A stretch of DNA of 57,560 nucleotides from contig CAZMJM010000001.1 of assembly GCA_964566875.1 (NCBI GenBank), forward strand, positions 1-57,560, read 5' to 3'. The notes under the pieces are model-generated. The model was not told the DNA's origin and ran no database searches. It worked only from the letters and a program-made list of their open reading frames with translations. The stretch comes from CAZEQH01 sp964566875. Its GTDB lineage: Bacteria; Patescibacteriota; Minisyncoccia; Minisyncoccales; JANBVM01. This document shows positions 1 through 8,535 of the stretch, piece after piece; the stretch's first letter is position 1; the number at the start of each line of letters is the position of its first letter. A program made the translations under genes and the position numbers.

Positions 1-116
1 GGGGATACCACAAGGTTTTAAGGGTATCCAGAACCATCGCCGATTTAGAGCAGTCTGAAAAAATAAAATTCCGACACGTGTCGGAAGCATTGATGTATCG
101 GATAAAAGAGATTTAA
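1..116 (+). CDS. Mg-chelatase-type AAA ATPase (ComM/YifB), C-terminal end only
   Basis: The window opens inside this gene. The frame starting at base 3 reads a 37-residue tail, beginning GYHKVLRVSRTIADLE and ending MYRIKEI, before a TAA at 114-116. The order RGYH(R/K)-LRVARTIADL-S-I---H--EA--YR is the characteristic end of the Mg-chelatase-like ComM/YifB family. Those ATPases act in branch migration during natural transformation, or have unknown housekeeping roles. The N-terminal ATPase core lies outside the window, so completeness cannot be judged. The next gene is convergent, 8 bases downstream, with no clear terminator between them. Confidence 0.75.
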   Translation, partial: GYHKVLRVSRTIADLEQSEKIKFRHVSEALMYRIKEI

Positions 117-124
117 GCAGTATT

Positions 125-1231
125 TTATTGGGCGAAAGGATTTCTGGCCCCGATTACCGCAAAGTGGACATGGCATCCGGTGGACTGACCTGCTCCGGGA
201 GTGCCCGGCTGGCCGCCCATCAGGGCAATAATCTGGCCCTGGGAAACCTGCTGGCCCGGTTGTACAAAACTGGAAGCGATGTGTCCGTAGTTTGTTACCA
301 CTCCATTCGGGTGAAGAATGGATATGTTATTTCCCGCTCCGTTAAACGCCCAGGGAGAAACAGAGTCCGTTAATTTTACCTTCAGAACCTCGCCGGCAGC
401 GGCGGCATAAATCGGCTCTCCGCATTTTCCGTGGCTGAAATCAATGGCGTTGTAATAATGCAGTCCCTGGGTAATATTACAGGGAAGGGCTATGGGACAG
501 ATAAAGTAACTCTGTCCCAGGGGCACGGAAGCGGGCTCAGCAGCGGCGGCAACAGCCGCCACGGGAGCCTGAGCGGGAATTTCTCCCCCGGGCACAATTA
601 AGATATCTCCGATATATATGTCTGCCTCATTGGAAAGATGGTTGAAAGCGATAATGTCAGCCGCTTCAGCCTTATAGGTTTCGGCAATTCCTCCTACGGT
701 ATCCCCGTCTTTAACGTGATGGATGACACCTGAAACCGGTGGAATAACCAAGGTCTGTCCTTCTTTTATCAGGGAGCTCTTTTTTAAATCGTTGGCCCAG
801 AGCAGAGTATCCAGGGAAATGCCGAATTTAGTGGCAATAGACCAGGTATTATCACCCTTTTCCACCGCGTATTCGGTGATTCCCCCTTTCTCTGTTTCTT
901 CAAAACCGTTTCCCTCCACTAAAGCACCCAGTGTTTTAGGATTAATGGTAAAGGGAGGAGTAGTGGCCCGGAAACTGTTTTTTTGTTCTAACAAAATCTG
1001 GGGCAGCTCGGGCTGGGAATTCTGAGTCGGGCTGGAAAAAATACTTTGAGGAGCTGAGTCATCAGAGAAACACAAATCCAGGGAGACAGTCTCCTTCTCT
1101 TTAGAACAGGAATAGATATAGACGCCTAAAACCAAAACAAGCGCTATTAAAAGCGGCTTTAGTCCCCGTTTGAACTGATTCCTGAAATGTTCCGAAGGCT
1201 CAGACATCTTTCTTTTTAACCCTATATTCAT
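125..1231 (-). CDS. Secreted or anchored LysM-M23 peptidoglycan hydrolase
   Basis: A 368-residue envelope protein predicted to bind and cleave peptidoglycan. A basic N-terminus is followed by one hydrophobic helix (about residues 27-42) ending at a Cys-rich stretch, so it is probably a signal anchor. Two LysM repeats follow (about 120-165 and 168-215: VEKGDNTWSIATKFG, VKDGDTVGGIAETYK), then a C-terminal M23 domain (about 240-368). Visible metallopeptidase elements are the NAIDFS segment, NYGH, and HVHF near the end. The usual first zinc ligand pattern is H-x3-D. Here the residue four before the Asp is Tyr, and a His lies six before it, so ligand geometry may be altered. A second ATG nine codons in is an alternative start. 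It diverges from rsmA. Confidence 0.85.
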   Translation of the reverse strand: MNIGLKRKMSEPSEHFRNQFKRGLKPLLIALVLVLGVYIYSCSKEKETVSLDLCFSDDSAPQSIFSSPTQNSQPELPQILLEQKNSFRATTPPFTINPKTLGALVEGNGFEETEKGGITEYAVEKGDNTWSIATKFGISLDTLLWANDLKKSSLIKEGQTLVIPPVSGVIHHVKDGDTVGGIAETYKAEAADIIAFNHLSNEADIYIGDILIVPGGEIPAQAPVAAVAAAAEPASVPLGQSYFICPIALPCNITQGLHYYNAIDFSHGKCGEPIYAAAAGEVLKVKLTDSVSPWAFNGAGNNISILHPNGVVTNYGHIASSFVQPGQQVSQGQIIALMGGQPGTPGAGQSTGCHVHFAVIGARNPFAQ

Positions 1232-1293
1232 TTTCCAATACCCACCGCTATTGTCAAGCCCTTTTTCGTCAGTATTTGTGTTAATATATTAAT

Positions 1294-2118
1294 ATGGATA
1301 TCCGAACTGTGAAAAAACTGTTGAAAAGTCACAACCTTAAGCCCTCTAAAAGACTGGGACAGAATTTTTTGGTGAACGAGAGCGCCCTGCGAAAGGTAGT
1401 GGAGGCGACCGATATTTCAAAGAAAGACTGTATTCTGGAGATAGGCCCCGGACTCGGCAGCCTGACCATATTATTGGCCGAACAGGCAAAGGGAGTGGTC
1501 GCTGTGGAAAAAGACGAAAAGCTCTGTGCCGTCCTGGCGGAAGTACTTAAGGATAGGGGCATTAGCAACGTCAAAGTTATCAGAACCGATATTTTAAAGC
1601 TCGGCAATAAGGAGCTGGCCAAGGTTCTCCCTGCCAAATATAAGATTGCAGCCAACATTCCCTATTATTTAACCTCCTTTCTAATAAGAAAACTGCTGGA
1701 GTCTACAAGAAAACCCGAGCTGATAGTCCTGACCGTTCAAAAGGAAGTGGCCCAGAGAATATGCTCCAAACCGCCGAAAATGAACCTGTTGGCCGTTTCC
1801 GTTCAATTTTACGGTAAGCCTAAAATTTTCTCTTATATTAATAAAAGCTCATTCTGGCCAAGGCCCAAGATAGACAGCGCCGTTTTAAAAATAATCCCAA
1901 AGCGCCAAATAAAAACGGATGCCGGATCGTTCTTTAAAGTCGTGAGGGCCGGATTTTCCCATCCAAGGAAACAGATTATTAATAATCTGTCAGACAAGTT
2001 AAAAATAGATAAAGGAAAAACGGAAAAACTGTTGTTGGCGTGCGGCATTCAACCATCAAGGCGGGCCGAATCGTTAAATTTGAACGATTGGCAAAGGCTG
2101 GCAAAAAATATAAAATAG
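1294..2118 (+). CDS. rsmA: 16S rRNA A1518/A1519 N6-dimethyltransferase RsmA (KsgA)
   Basis: This enzyme dimethylates two adjacent adenines in the 3'-terminal hairpin of 16S rRNA using SAM, a late checkpoint in 30S assembly. The 274-residue product has the family length. It shows the N-terminal LGQNFLV segment (about 21-27), SAM motif I EIGPGLGSL (49-57), an acidic residue after strand 2 (VEKD, 71-74), D99 and the catalytic NIPYYL (121-126). The C-terminal RNA-binding helical domain is present. The ATG lies only a few bases after an AT-rich stretch (TATATT near 1280), so the transcript may be almost leaderless. It leads a tightly spaced run into the secretion cluster. Confidence 0.96.
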   Translation: MDIRTVKKLLKSHNLKPSKRLGQNFLVNESALRKVVEATDISKKDCILEIGPGLGSLTILLAEQAKGVVAVEKDEKLCAVLAEVLKDRGISNVKVIRTDILKLGNKELAKVLPAKYKIAANIPYYLTSFLIRKLLESTRKPELIVLTVQKEVAQRICSKPPKMNLLAVSVQFYGKPKIFSYINKSSFWPRPKIDSAVLKIIPKRQIKTDAGSFFKVVRAGFSHPRKQIINNLSDKLKIDKGKTEKLLLACGIQPSRRAESLNLNDWQRLAKNIK

Positions 2119-2139
2119 AAAGAGAAATTAATAAAAAAA

Positions 2140-2955
2140 ATGCCCAAGATATTAAAAATTTGCCTGGTAATAACCGTAGTTGTTATTTCCTTTTCAATCA
2201 TCGGTCATTTACTGAATTATCTGAAAGAGCGCCAACTCAATAAGCTGGGAATAGATCCTGAACAGTTAAGTTATTCCCTGCCAGAAGGCACGACTACGCC
2301 CGCATTCCCTCTGTCGCCAGAGATGGAAGATTTTTCAAAACAAATAGACTATCACGATATGCTAAATCCGATAGAAAAAATAAACGACATACTAAGAGAA
2401 AAAGGGCTCCCGACGTACGAACCTCACAAGACAGAGGATGGCTCATATGAAGAGTTCGTAAGCCCTGATGGGAGGCTAAAATTTCAATATCCATCATCAT
2501 GGATGGAGGCCCCGCAAGACAAGTTAGATGAAGTTTCTGCCAAGCAATCCAGTCTCAATTCCAAGACTATCTTCCTGGCCTATTCTCCTGACATAGATAA
2601 TATCGCACAGGTAATAGCCAGCGAACAGGTTTACCAAGAGGGACAGACCTTAGAAAAGGTGATTGAAGAGATGCAGAAAAGTAATCAAGAACAGGGCTGG
2701 GAGATGAAAATCTTGGATAAGGACCAGAGAGATGAAGGAGACCTTGTCTTCCATGCAGAGTATAAAAAAGATGACAGATATTCTCTTCGTTCCGAGGAGA
2801 GGGTTTTCTTCTTAGGTACGGAGTCGGGGGAACAAAAAGTATATATCGTCGCTTTCGTCTCCCTTGATAAGTACTGGGATGAAATACAGGAAAAGGCGGG
2901 ATTTGTTATAGACTCTGTGAAAATAACAACTATCGAAGGTTTCAATGGTAGTTGA
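2140..2955 (+). CDS. Membrane-anchored protein of unknown function
   Basis: The 271-residue protein has a single N-terminal transmembrane helix (about residues 5-27), a Pro- and acid-rich linker, and a soluble domain from about residue 105. That domain opens with FVSPDGRLKFQYPSSW. The pattern of a strand, YPSSW and amphipathic strands ending at IDSVKIT resembles PsbP-like lipoprotein folds, but this is only a fold guess. It begins 21 bases after rsmA and ends 22 bases before the VirB2-like gene, so it may be transcribed with rsmA. It has no catalytic motif that I recognise. Confidence 0.7.
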   Translation: MPKILKICLVITVVVISFSIIGHLLNYLKERQLNKLGIDPEQLSYSLPEGTTTPAFPLSPEMEDFSKQIDYHDMLNPIEKINDILREKGLPTYEPHKTEDGSYEEFVSPDGRLKFQYPSSWMEAPQDKLDEVSAKQSSLNSKTIFLAYSPDIDNIAQVIASEQVYQEGQTLEKVIEEMQKSNQEQGWEMKILDKDQRDEGDLVFHAEYKKDDRYSLRSEERVFFLGTESGEQKVYIVAFVSLDKYWDEIQEKAGFVIDSVKITTIEGFNGS

Positions 2956-2963
2956 TAATCTGG

Positions 2964-2969
2964 TATAAT
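2964..2969 (+). promoter_or_regulatory. Extended -10 promoter of the secretion cluster
   Basis: TATAAT at 2964-2969 is preceded by TG one base upstream (TGGTATAAT), an extended -10 element, with no good -35. It lies only 8 bases before the ATG of the VirB2-like gene, so that mRNA would be leaderless or nearly so. Confidence 0.5.
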
Positions 2970-2977
2970 GTAGTATT

Positions 2978-3730
2978 ATGAAGTTTTCCTTTGGCAAAAC
3001 CTCGGCATTGGCGGCCCTACTTTTAATAGGGTTGTTGAATGCCGGTTTTATTTATGCCCTGGAATTAAATTGGCCGATTTCTCCTCAAGGAACCTATCTG
3101 ACCGATACCACTGATTTAACCGGCTTCGTACAATACCTCTATGAATGGGGGATAACCTTGGGGGCTGTGGCGGTATTCTACTCTTTAGTAATGGGAGGCT
3201 TTAAGTATTTAACCTCCACCGGCAGCCCGGACAAGATGAAAGATGCCCGAGACCAGATAGTCAGCGCTTTCTCAGGGTTTGTTCTCCTGTTAAGCTCCTT
3301 TCTTATCCTCAACACTATCAATCCTGATCTGACAGACCTTAAGATACCCGAACTCCCTGAAGCAGGAGACGTGTTCTCCGCTCTAGAAGCCCCGGAAGAA
3401 CAGCCTCTTAAAGAGTGCAGTAAAATATTTATTTATCCGGGACAGGAGTGTGATGAGGAGGATGGACCTCCCGAGGTGCTCAGTGCGAACCTTCCCCTTA
3501 TCTCCAGCAGTTGGACCTTTAAGCCGAAGTCCGCCTGCCAATTTAAAGATGACGCCACTGGAGAAACGGGAGGATTGTGCGTTATATATTTCTATTCTGA
3601 TACTGCCTGCACCGTCCCTGTAGACGGCAGCAGCCAGGATGTCTTTTTGAACGTCCCTGCCTACAAAATCGACTCTGCCTTAAAGTCAGATTTTTCCAAT
3701 GTAAATTGTATCATAGCAACCGACATATAA
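2978..3730 (+). CDS. VirB2/TrbC-like pilin-family protein of the type IV secretion cluster
   Basis: The 250-residue protein has an N-terminal signal sequence (about residues 8-28) and two further membrane helices (about 55-75 and 90-110). Between them is GGFKYLTSTGSPDKMKDAR, the signature loop of CPR VirB2/TrbC-like (pilin/ComB2) proteins. A Cys-containing extracytoplasmic tail of about 130 residues follows, much longer than in classical VirB2. It is the first gene of the secretion cluster and is followed after 10 bases by the VirB6-like gene. The predicted role is the membrane pilin or channel subunit. The long tail (paired Cys such as CSKIFIYPGQEC) may form a disulfide-stabilised surface domain; that part is inference. 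Confidence 0.8.
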   Translation: MKFSFGKTSALAALLLIGLLNAGFIYALELNWPISPQGTYLTDTTDLTGFVQYLYEWGITLGAVAVFYSLVMGGFKYLTSTGSPDKMKDARDQIVSAFSGFVLLLSSFLILNTINPDLTDLKIPELPEAGDVFSALEAPEEQPLKECSKIFIYPGQECDEEDGPPEVLSANLPLISSSWTFKPKSACQFKDDATGETGGLCVIYFYSDTACTVPVDGSSQDVFLNVPAYKIDSALKSDFSNVNCIIATDI

Positions 3731-3740
3731 CGGCTTTAAT

Positions 3741-6700
3741 ATGTTTCATCCGCAAGCTTTAAAAAGATACTTTTCAAAGAACGCCAAACTGTTTCTTTTT
3801 GGGCTTTTAATAATCGGAGGGCTTTTGATTAATTTAAAACCTGCATTAGCGCTTTTCGGCGTAGGGGATTTTGGAGTGTTCGACCTGAATATGCTGTTTT
3901 TAGACGCCTTGGACGTATGCGATTCCATGGTAAAGCTTGTCATCCAGCTTTATTTATTAATTCTGGCTACGCTTTTATATGTAGGAATAGCTGCTGGGGT
4001 ACTTGAGTGGGCGGTCAGCCTGCCTATAAATTTGGGCTCGGGCATAGTTGCCAGTGGCTGGAGTTTTATGGTTGGTATCGCCAATATCGTACTGGTTGTA
4101 GCCCTTCTTGTTATCGCTCTGGCCTACATTTTAAGACTTGAGTCTTATAACGCTAAGAAAATGCTGCCGAAATTCATTCTGGTAGCCATCCTTATAAACT
4201 TTAGCCTTTTATTCGTGAGAGGTTTAGTGGATATTTCCCACTTCGTCCAAAATACCCTCCTTAGCTCCTTTGGTCCAGGTTTCATCACCAGTGGAGTACA
4301 ACCTATAATGGACAGTTTACTCAACTATTCATGGACTTATCTGGCAATGACTCTGACCTATCTGGTTACAGCCTTTATCCCATACGTCAACGCAGCGGCT
4401 TTGGTATTTCTTACTGTTTGGATACTGGTAGATATCTTTTATTCAGGATTCGCCATTACCGTTCTGCTTCTGATAATCGCTTCCGCCATAGCCACCATTA
4501 TGAATGTACTTATCTTCGTCTTCCTGGCCAGAATCGCCATGGTTTGGATACTAGCCATCTTTTCTCCTGTAGCCTTTGCTTTTGCTGTTTTCCCTGTCGG
4601 CAAAAAATCAACCAGGATTCCTCTATTCGATTTCAATAGATGGCTAAAAATGCTTACAGAGTGGTTGATATCAGGTATTATAATCCTCTTTCTGCTGGGA
4701 TTGGGATTTAAGTTTATTGGTGACATCATTCCCTTCACCCCTAACATTACCATAGAGGATTTCCAGACCCCGAACATACTCTATCCCTATCTATTCCTGC
4801 TAGTTTATCTTGGCATAGTGTCTTACTTCGCCAAGCAGTATACTCCGGAATTGGCCGGTGCCCTGATGAATCAAGCGCAGGCTGTTTGGAATAAAGGGAG
4901 GTCGATGTGGAAGCCGGGCACTGTAAGACAGAGAGGGATCACCAGCGCGGGAAGCAAGGCTGCGGAAAGATATCTGGCCAAAATGGAACTAAAGAAAGCC
5001 AAGGGAGAAAAATTAAGCGTAAGAGAAAGGATTGGAAGCGCTGGAGCCAGGGCTTTCCGGCCGTGGCGCCCTCTAAAAACTACTGCTGCCCATGAGGTGA
5101 GTCAAAGGATTGAGGCTGGAGCAGACGAACTGAAGAAAGACCATGGAAAAAATGTCGCGGAGGCTAAAAATAAAGCTAACATGCATACCGCGGAAGGAAG
5201 AATTTCTTTTGCGACCTATGCCGCTAATGCAAAGGGGGCAGCTGGACTGAGTGAACTGGAAGACGAAGAACTGAAGAGTATTATTAAAAACGATATGGCG
5301 GTTTACTCCCCCGACAAGATAAAGGACGTTATCAAACACAGACCCGACCTTATGGAAGAAGACGACATTAAGGATGTCATCACCAAGAATCTTGTTTCCG
5401 ATGAATATGACAAAGATGCCGGTAAATTCAAAGACAAGAACGTGCAGGCAGTCCTGGAAAGCGGCATAGAAATAGATGGTAAAAATGTGGCTGATTTGGT
5501 GGATAAACCCGAAGATAGGGCAAAAATAGTGCAGGAAGGAGCCCGCAAAAAGGTTGTAGACTCACTAAAAGAAAAAGATATAGATGATTTCTCTGAAAAG
5601 GCGCTGGAGAACAATGCTTTCGCCGAGAGCCTGGTGCGCTGGAAGCCGCATAGGTATATCAGAAAATTATCTGAGGCCAAGGGTAATTGGACTAACCAGA
5701 AGATTAATGAACAGATAAAGAAATTGGGAGAAGAATTAATTAAAACTAATTCGGCTTTTGTGACCCAAACCATAAAGAGTCCGGGCTATCAAGTTTTCCA
5801 TAGGCTTGAAGTAGACGATGAAAAAAATCCTGGGAAAAAGAAAGAAATAGAGCTAGGAGATCTTCACGCAATACAAGATAAACAAAAGGAGGAAAGGGCA
5901 AAAAAGCAACCCGCTGTACCCGAAAAAGAGGAGACATGGGAGACAGCGTCCCTGAGAGTACCGCAAGCTGCAACCAGACTAAAGGGAGAATTTAGTAAAG
6001 AACATACCAAGGAAGGAAAGTCTTTAACGCAAGAGGAAGAAGATTACCGCATAAGGATCGAGAACGATGTTGAATCCCTAAAGAAAAAGCGAGAGAAAGC
6101 CGCGAGCCTGAAGGAAAAGCTAAAAGAGCTTGAAGAAGAAAAGGGTAAAGGGTATACGACAGACAAACTGCACGATATAGCGATGGAGATAAAGAACAAT
6201 GAAGAAAAACTGCATCAGACGGAAAAAGATGCTGAATCCATTTATAATGACTATAAAAACGACCAAGACACCTATAGTAAAAAGCGGGCTAAATTGGAAG
6301 ATATTCAGAAAGAAGAAATGAAAGAAAGAAGAGATAAAGCGGGGCTTGGAGAAGTCCTGCCGGCTGAAGCATTAAGCCGCCTGAAACCTGAATCGATTTC
6401 TGACGAGGAGATACAGGAAACCCAGAAAAAATACAATTTAGATAACGCAACAGAGGCAAAGGTAAAAATACTGCAAGAAAGGTCGGCGGCACTTAAGTCT
6501 GCATTTGAAAAAGAGGGAATTAAAACACAAAGAAAGCCCATATTAACACCGAAGGAAGTAGAAAAGATTGCGAAAAGAGCCATGGAAAAAGAAAGAAAAC
6601 AGTTAGAGAAATTCGGGTTCACAGACGGAGAGGTAAGAAAGGTAAAAGAGGAGGCTATGGAAAAATACGTCCACGACGTTCTAAGTATCCAAGTGAAAGA

Positions 6701-7376
6701 GGGGGAAACTTTTGACGACTACCTGGTTCGGGAAGGTAAGGCCTTCTGGGAAGGCGAACAGAAAGAGCTGAAAGAAAAGGGCGAGTTCCGACCAGACTTC
6801 ACCGATACGTTAAAAACTGCCCAGCGCAAAAGTTATAAAGATATTGAAGTTGAAGAAGATGAAGTTATGAATAGGTTAGAACAACGGGGAGTTAAAAAGA
6901 CGAGAGGCTTTTATATGAAAAAGGATTTCGATAGGATAAAAGAAGAAATACAGAGAGAGAAAGCAAAAGAGATGGAAGAAGCCGTCCTAAGGGAAAAAAG
7001 AAAGCAGTTCGAAAGAGCAGCCAAATCCGGCCCGACACAAGCAAGCACTCCTAAGGGCGTAGAAATAGACGATAAATTATTGAAATCAATTCCCCCTATC
7101 AAAATAAAAAAGAGCGATATTAAGGAAATCTTTGAGAGCGATGCTCTCCCCGAACAGTATAAAGAAGAAATTAAGAGTTTGAAAGATGTTAAGGATTTAC
7201 GGAAGAGTATTAACGAAAAAATTAAATCTATAGAGAAAAAGAAAAAGCAGAACACAGCTGTATCCAAGGAAGACGTGGAACAATTAAAAAAGATGAGAGA
7301 AGATTTTGGGCACATCGAAGAAGCAATGAAAAGGCTCGAACAGAAAAAGATAACGCATCCAGATGAAAACCAGTAG
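3741..7376 (+). CDS. VirB6/TrbL-like polytopic channel protein with very long cytoplasmic coiled-coil tail
   Basis: This is the largest gene in the window (1211 residues). The first 380 or so residues hold about eight hydrophobic helices and match the VirB6/TrbL inner-membrane channel class. The remaining 830 residues are highly charged, Lys/Glu-rich and predicted coiled coil, with no membrane segment. Recognisable stretches include several EEDDIKDVI-like helices and long runs of KEKLKELEEEK type. The tail is far longer than in standard VirB6 (about 300 residues). It sits between the VirB2-like gene and, past two reversed genes, the PrgI/VirB4 genes. The tail may be an intracellular scaffold for the VirB4 ATPase or for substrates (inference). 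Confidence 0.75.
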   Translation: MFHPQALKRYFSKNAKLFLFGLLIIGGLLINLKPALALFGVGDFGVFDLNMLFLDALDVCDSMVKLVIQLYLLILATLLYVGIAAGVLEWAVSLPINLGSGIVASGWSFMVGIANIVLVVALLVIALAYILRLESYNAKKMLPKFILVAILINFSLLFVRGLVDISHFVQNTLLSSFGPGFITSGVQPIMDSLLNYSWTYLAMTLTYLVTAFIPYVNAAALVFLTVWILVDIFYSGFAITVLLLIIASAIATIMNVLIFVFLARIAMVWILAIFSPVAFAFAVFPVGKKSTRIPLFDFNRWLKMLTEWLISGIIILFLLGLGFKFIGDIIPFTPNITIEDFQTPNILYPYLFLLVYLGIVSYFAKQYTPELAGALMNQAQAVWNKGRSMWKPGTVRQRGITSAGSKAAERYLAKMELKKAKGEKLSVRERIGSAGARAFRPWRPLKTTAAHEVSQRIEAGADELKKDHGKNVAEAKNKANMHTAEGRISFATYAANAKGAAGLSELEDEELKSIIKNDMAVYSPDKIKDVIKHRPDLMEEDDIKDVITKNLVSDEYDKDAGKFKDKNVQAVLESGIEIDGKNVADLVDKPEDRAKIVQEGARKKVVDSLKEKDIDDFSEKALENNAFAESLVRWKPHRYIRKLSEAKGNWTNQKINEQIKKLGEELIKTNSAFVTQTIKSPGYQVFHRLEVDDEKNPGKKKEIELGDLHAIQDKQKEERAKKQPAVPEKEETWETASLRVPQAATRLKGEFSKEHTKEGKSLTQEEEDYRIRIENDVESLKKKREKAASLKEKLKELEEEKGKGYTTDKLHDIAMEIKNNEEKLHQTEKDAESIYNDYKNDQDTYSKKRAKLEDIQKEEMKERRDKAGLGEVLPAEALSRLKPESISDEEIQETQKKYNLDNATEAKVKILQERSAALKSAFEKEGIKTQRKPILTPKEVEKIAKRAMEKERKQLEKFGFTDGEVRKVKEEAMEKYVHDVLSIQVKEGETFDDYLVREGKAFWEGEQKELKEKGEFRPDFTDTLKTAQRKSYKDIEVEEDEVMNRLEQRGVKKTRGFYMKKDFDRIKEEIQREKAKEMEEAVLREKRKQFERAAKSGPTQASTPKGVEIDDKLLKSIPPIKIKKSDIKEIFESDALPEQYKEEIKSLKDVKDLRKSINEKIKSIEKKKKQNTAVSKEDVEQLKKMREDFGHIEEAMKRLEQKKITHPDENQ

Positions 7377-7433
7377 GAATAAAAAATAGATTTTCCCCGA
7401 AAGAAAAATCTATGTAAAAAATTGATCACCAAA
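7376..7433. repeat. Direct repeat, copy 1 (gene end plus terminator)
   Basis: A stretch of about 58 bases with the shared C-terminal codons (FGDQFFT-stop) and terminator hairpin of the two reversed paralogues. The sequence is nearly identical to 8063-8121, with differences in the length of an A-run and at a few codon positions. It shows that the two genes arose by tandem duplication. Confidence 0.8.
7386..7413 (-). terminator. Intrinsic terminator of the reversed gene at 7410-7967
   Basis: A 9-bp stem pairs ATAGATTTT (7386-7394) with AAAATCTAT (7405-7413). On the minus strand it is followed by a run of T (7377-7385 complement). It overlaps the TAG stop of the minus-strand gene. A near-identical copy lies at 8074-8101. 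Confidence 0.7.
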
Positions 7434-7967
7434 TTCTCTTGAAAACTTATACGCCCTTTTAGCTTCTTTAATTATTCCTTTAAGCTCTTTGCCAATATAA
7501 CGAATTTTTTCTTTCTGACTAAAAAGAAATTCTTCTAAAGCCAAAACCTTATTTCGTGCTTCAATCATCTTTTTCTCTTTTGATTCTACTACTGTTTCTT
7601 CTTCGCCTTTTTTATTAGCTCTAATGGAATCCTTTATGGCATCTCCCCACTCTCCTTCAACCACTTTATTAATAAACCTAATCAGATTTGTAATTGTAGT
7701 TTTAGAAAAATAAACTAATGCGTGCTCGTCCTGTTTGATTGTTTCTTGAAACTGCTTTTCCTGCATCTTTATACTATTCAATATTTCCCTATAGTCTCCT
7801 ATTGTGCTTAATGGATTATTTACTAATTGATTCAACTTATTATATTGTTCGCTTACTAAGTTCCATTCTTCCATCCATTCTGATTTTTCGTTAATATTTT
7901 CCCGTAGAATCGGCATAGAATTTAATTGTTCGTTTAATTTCCGTACCATTTCGTCTATATCTTCCAT
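7410..7967 (-). CDS. Coiled-coil protein of unknown function, paralogue of the next gene
   Basis: A 185-residue, AT-rich gene inserted in reverse orientation within the secretion cluster. I prefer the ATG at 7967 over the one at 7973, because an AGAGGG Shine-Dalgarno sits six bases before 7967 but abuts 7973. The product is soluble, helical and charged. Its last 90 or so residues align clearly with the neighbouring gene at 8098-8448, sharing EWGDAIKDSI / GWGKAIKESI, SKEKKMIEAR / LKEKKMIKVR and an identical FGDQFFT end. The first 95 residues are unique to this copy. A TTGCCA-N17-TAGTAT promoter-like pair lies upstream on the minus strand. I do not recognise the family. Confidence 0.7.
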   Translation of the reverse strand: MEDIDEMVRKLNEQLNSMPILRENINEKSEWMEEWNLVSEQYNKLNQLVNNPLSTIGDYREILNSIKMQEKQFQETIKQDEHALVYFSKTTITNLIRFINKVVEGEWGDAIKDSIRANKKGEEETVVESKEKKMIEARNKVLALEEFLFSQKEKIRYIGKELKGIIKEAKRAYKFSREFGDQFFT

Positions 7968-8062
7968 CAACATCCCTCTTTATATTTAATGTGCTTACAC
8001 TATACTAATAATTGTTAAATGTTTTGGCAAGAGAAAAAGCTTAAATCGACTAAATATCATCA

Positions 8063-8121
8063 GGAATAAAAAAATAGATTTTCCCCGAAAGAAAAATCTA
8101 TGTAAAAAATTGATCACCAAA
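8063..8121. repeat. Direct repeat, copy 2 (gene end plus terminator)
   Basis: Second copy of the 58-base unit at 7376-7433, again covering FGDQFFT-stop codons and the terminator. About 690 bases separate the copies. Confidence 0.8.
8074..8101 (-). terminator. Intrinsic terminator of the reversed gene at 8098-8448
   Basis: ATAGATTTT (8074-8082) pairs with AAAATCTAT (8093-8101), followed on the minus strand by a T-run. It is the duplicate of the hairpin at 7386-7413. Confidence 0.7.
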
Positions 8122-8448
8122 ATTTTTTGAAAAGTTATACGCTTTTCTCATCTCTTCCATTGTCTTTTTAAATCTCCTGTCCATATTAATCAGATCCTTC
8201 TCTTTAGCCAAAAGACCTTCCTCGCATTTTAACACGCCATCCCGAACCTTGATCATTTTTTTCTCTTTCAGTTCCGCTTCTTTTTCATCGCCGCTCCTGC
8301 TAGCTATAATAGATTCTTTTATCGCCTTGCCCCAGCCGATCTCAATAATATTTATCAGCCTAGCAATTAAAGTGCTTGCTTCTTTCGGGGTATGGATATT
8401 ATTAATTTCGTTCATAAGTTTAAAAATTTCTATATCTATTCCGCTCAT
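8098..8448 (-). CDS. Short coiled-coil protein of unknown function, paralogue of the previous gene
   Basis: A 116-residue helical, charged protein matching the C-terminal half of the gene at 7410-7967, including the conserved WGxAIK-SI core, the KEKKMI segment and the FGDQFFT terminus. It has a good minus-strand promoter (8496-8523) and an AGTGAT-type ribosome site before the ATG. Each paralogue therefore looks like a stand-alone transcription unit with its own terminator. They are AT-rich compared with the surrounding secretion genes, consistent with acquisition. No domain is recognised. Toxin-antitoxin or secreted-effector roles are possible but unsupported. Confidence 0.65.
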   Translation of the reverse strand: MSGIDIEIFKLMNEINNIHTPKEASTLIARLINIIEIGWGKAIKESIIASRSGDEKEAELKEKKMIKVRDGVLKCEEGLLAKEKDLINMDRRFKKTMEEMRKAYNFSKNFGDQFFT

Positions 8449-8495
8449 TTTTCATCACTTCGTTTCATTATTAAATTTATAAAAAACTTTATTAA

Positions 8496-8523
8496 ACTAT
8501 AACATATTAGGTAAATTTGTCAA
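8496..8523 (-). promoter_or_regulatory. Promoter of the reversed gene at 8098-8448
   Basis: On the minus strand TTGACA (complement of 8518-8523) is followed after 16 bases by TATAGT (complement of 8496-8501), a near-consensus sigma70-type promoter in the divergent gap. Confidence 0.6.
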
Positions 8524-8535
8524 CATAAATCGCCC

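Noticed and set aside
128..1025. Plus-strand open frames inside the M23 gene
   Set aside because: They are out-of-phase shadows with no family similarity and no ribosome site; the minus-strand frame has clear LysM and M23 motifs.
7410..8448. Toxin-antitoxin pair
   Set aside because: The two genes are paralogues with separate promoters and terminators, not an overlapping toxin/antitoxin pair, and no toxin motif is visible.
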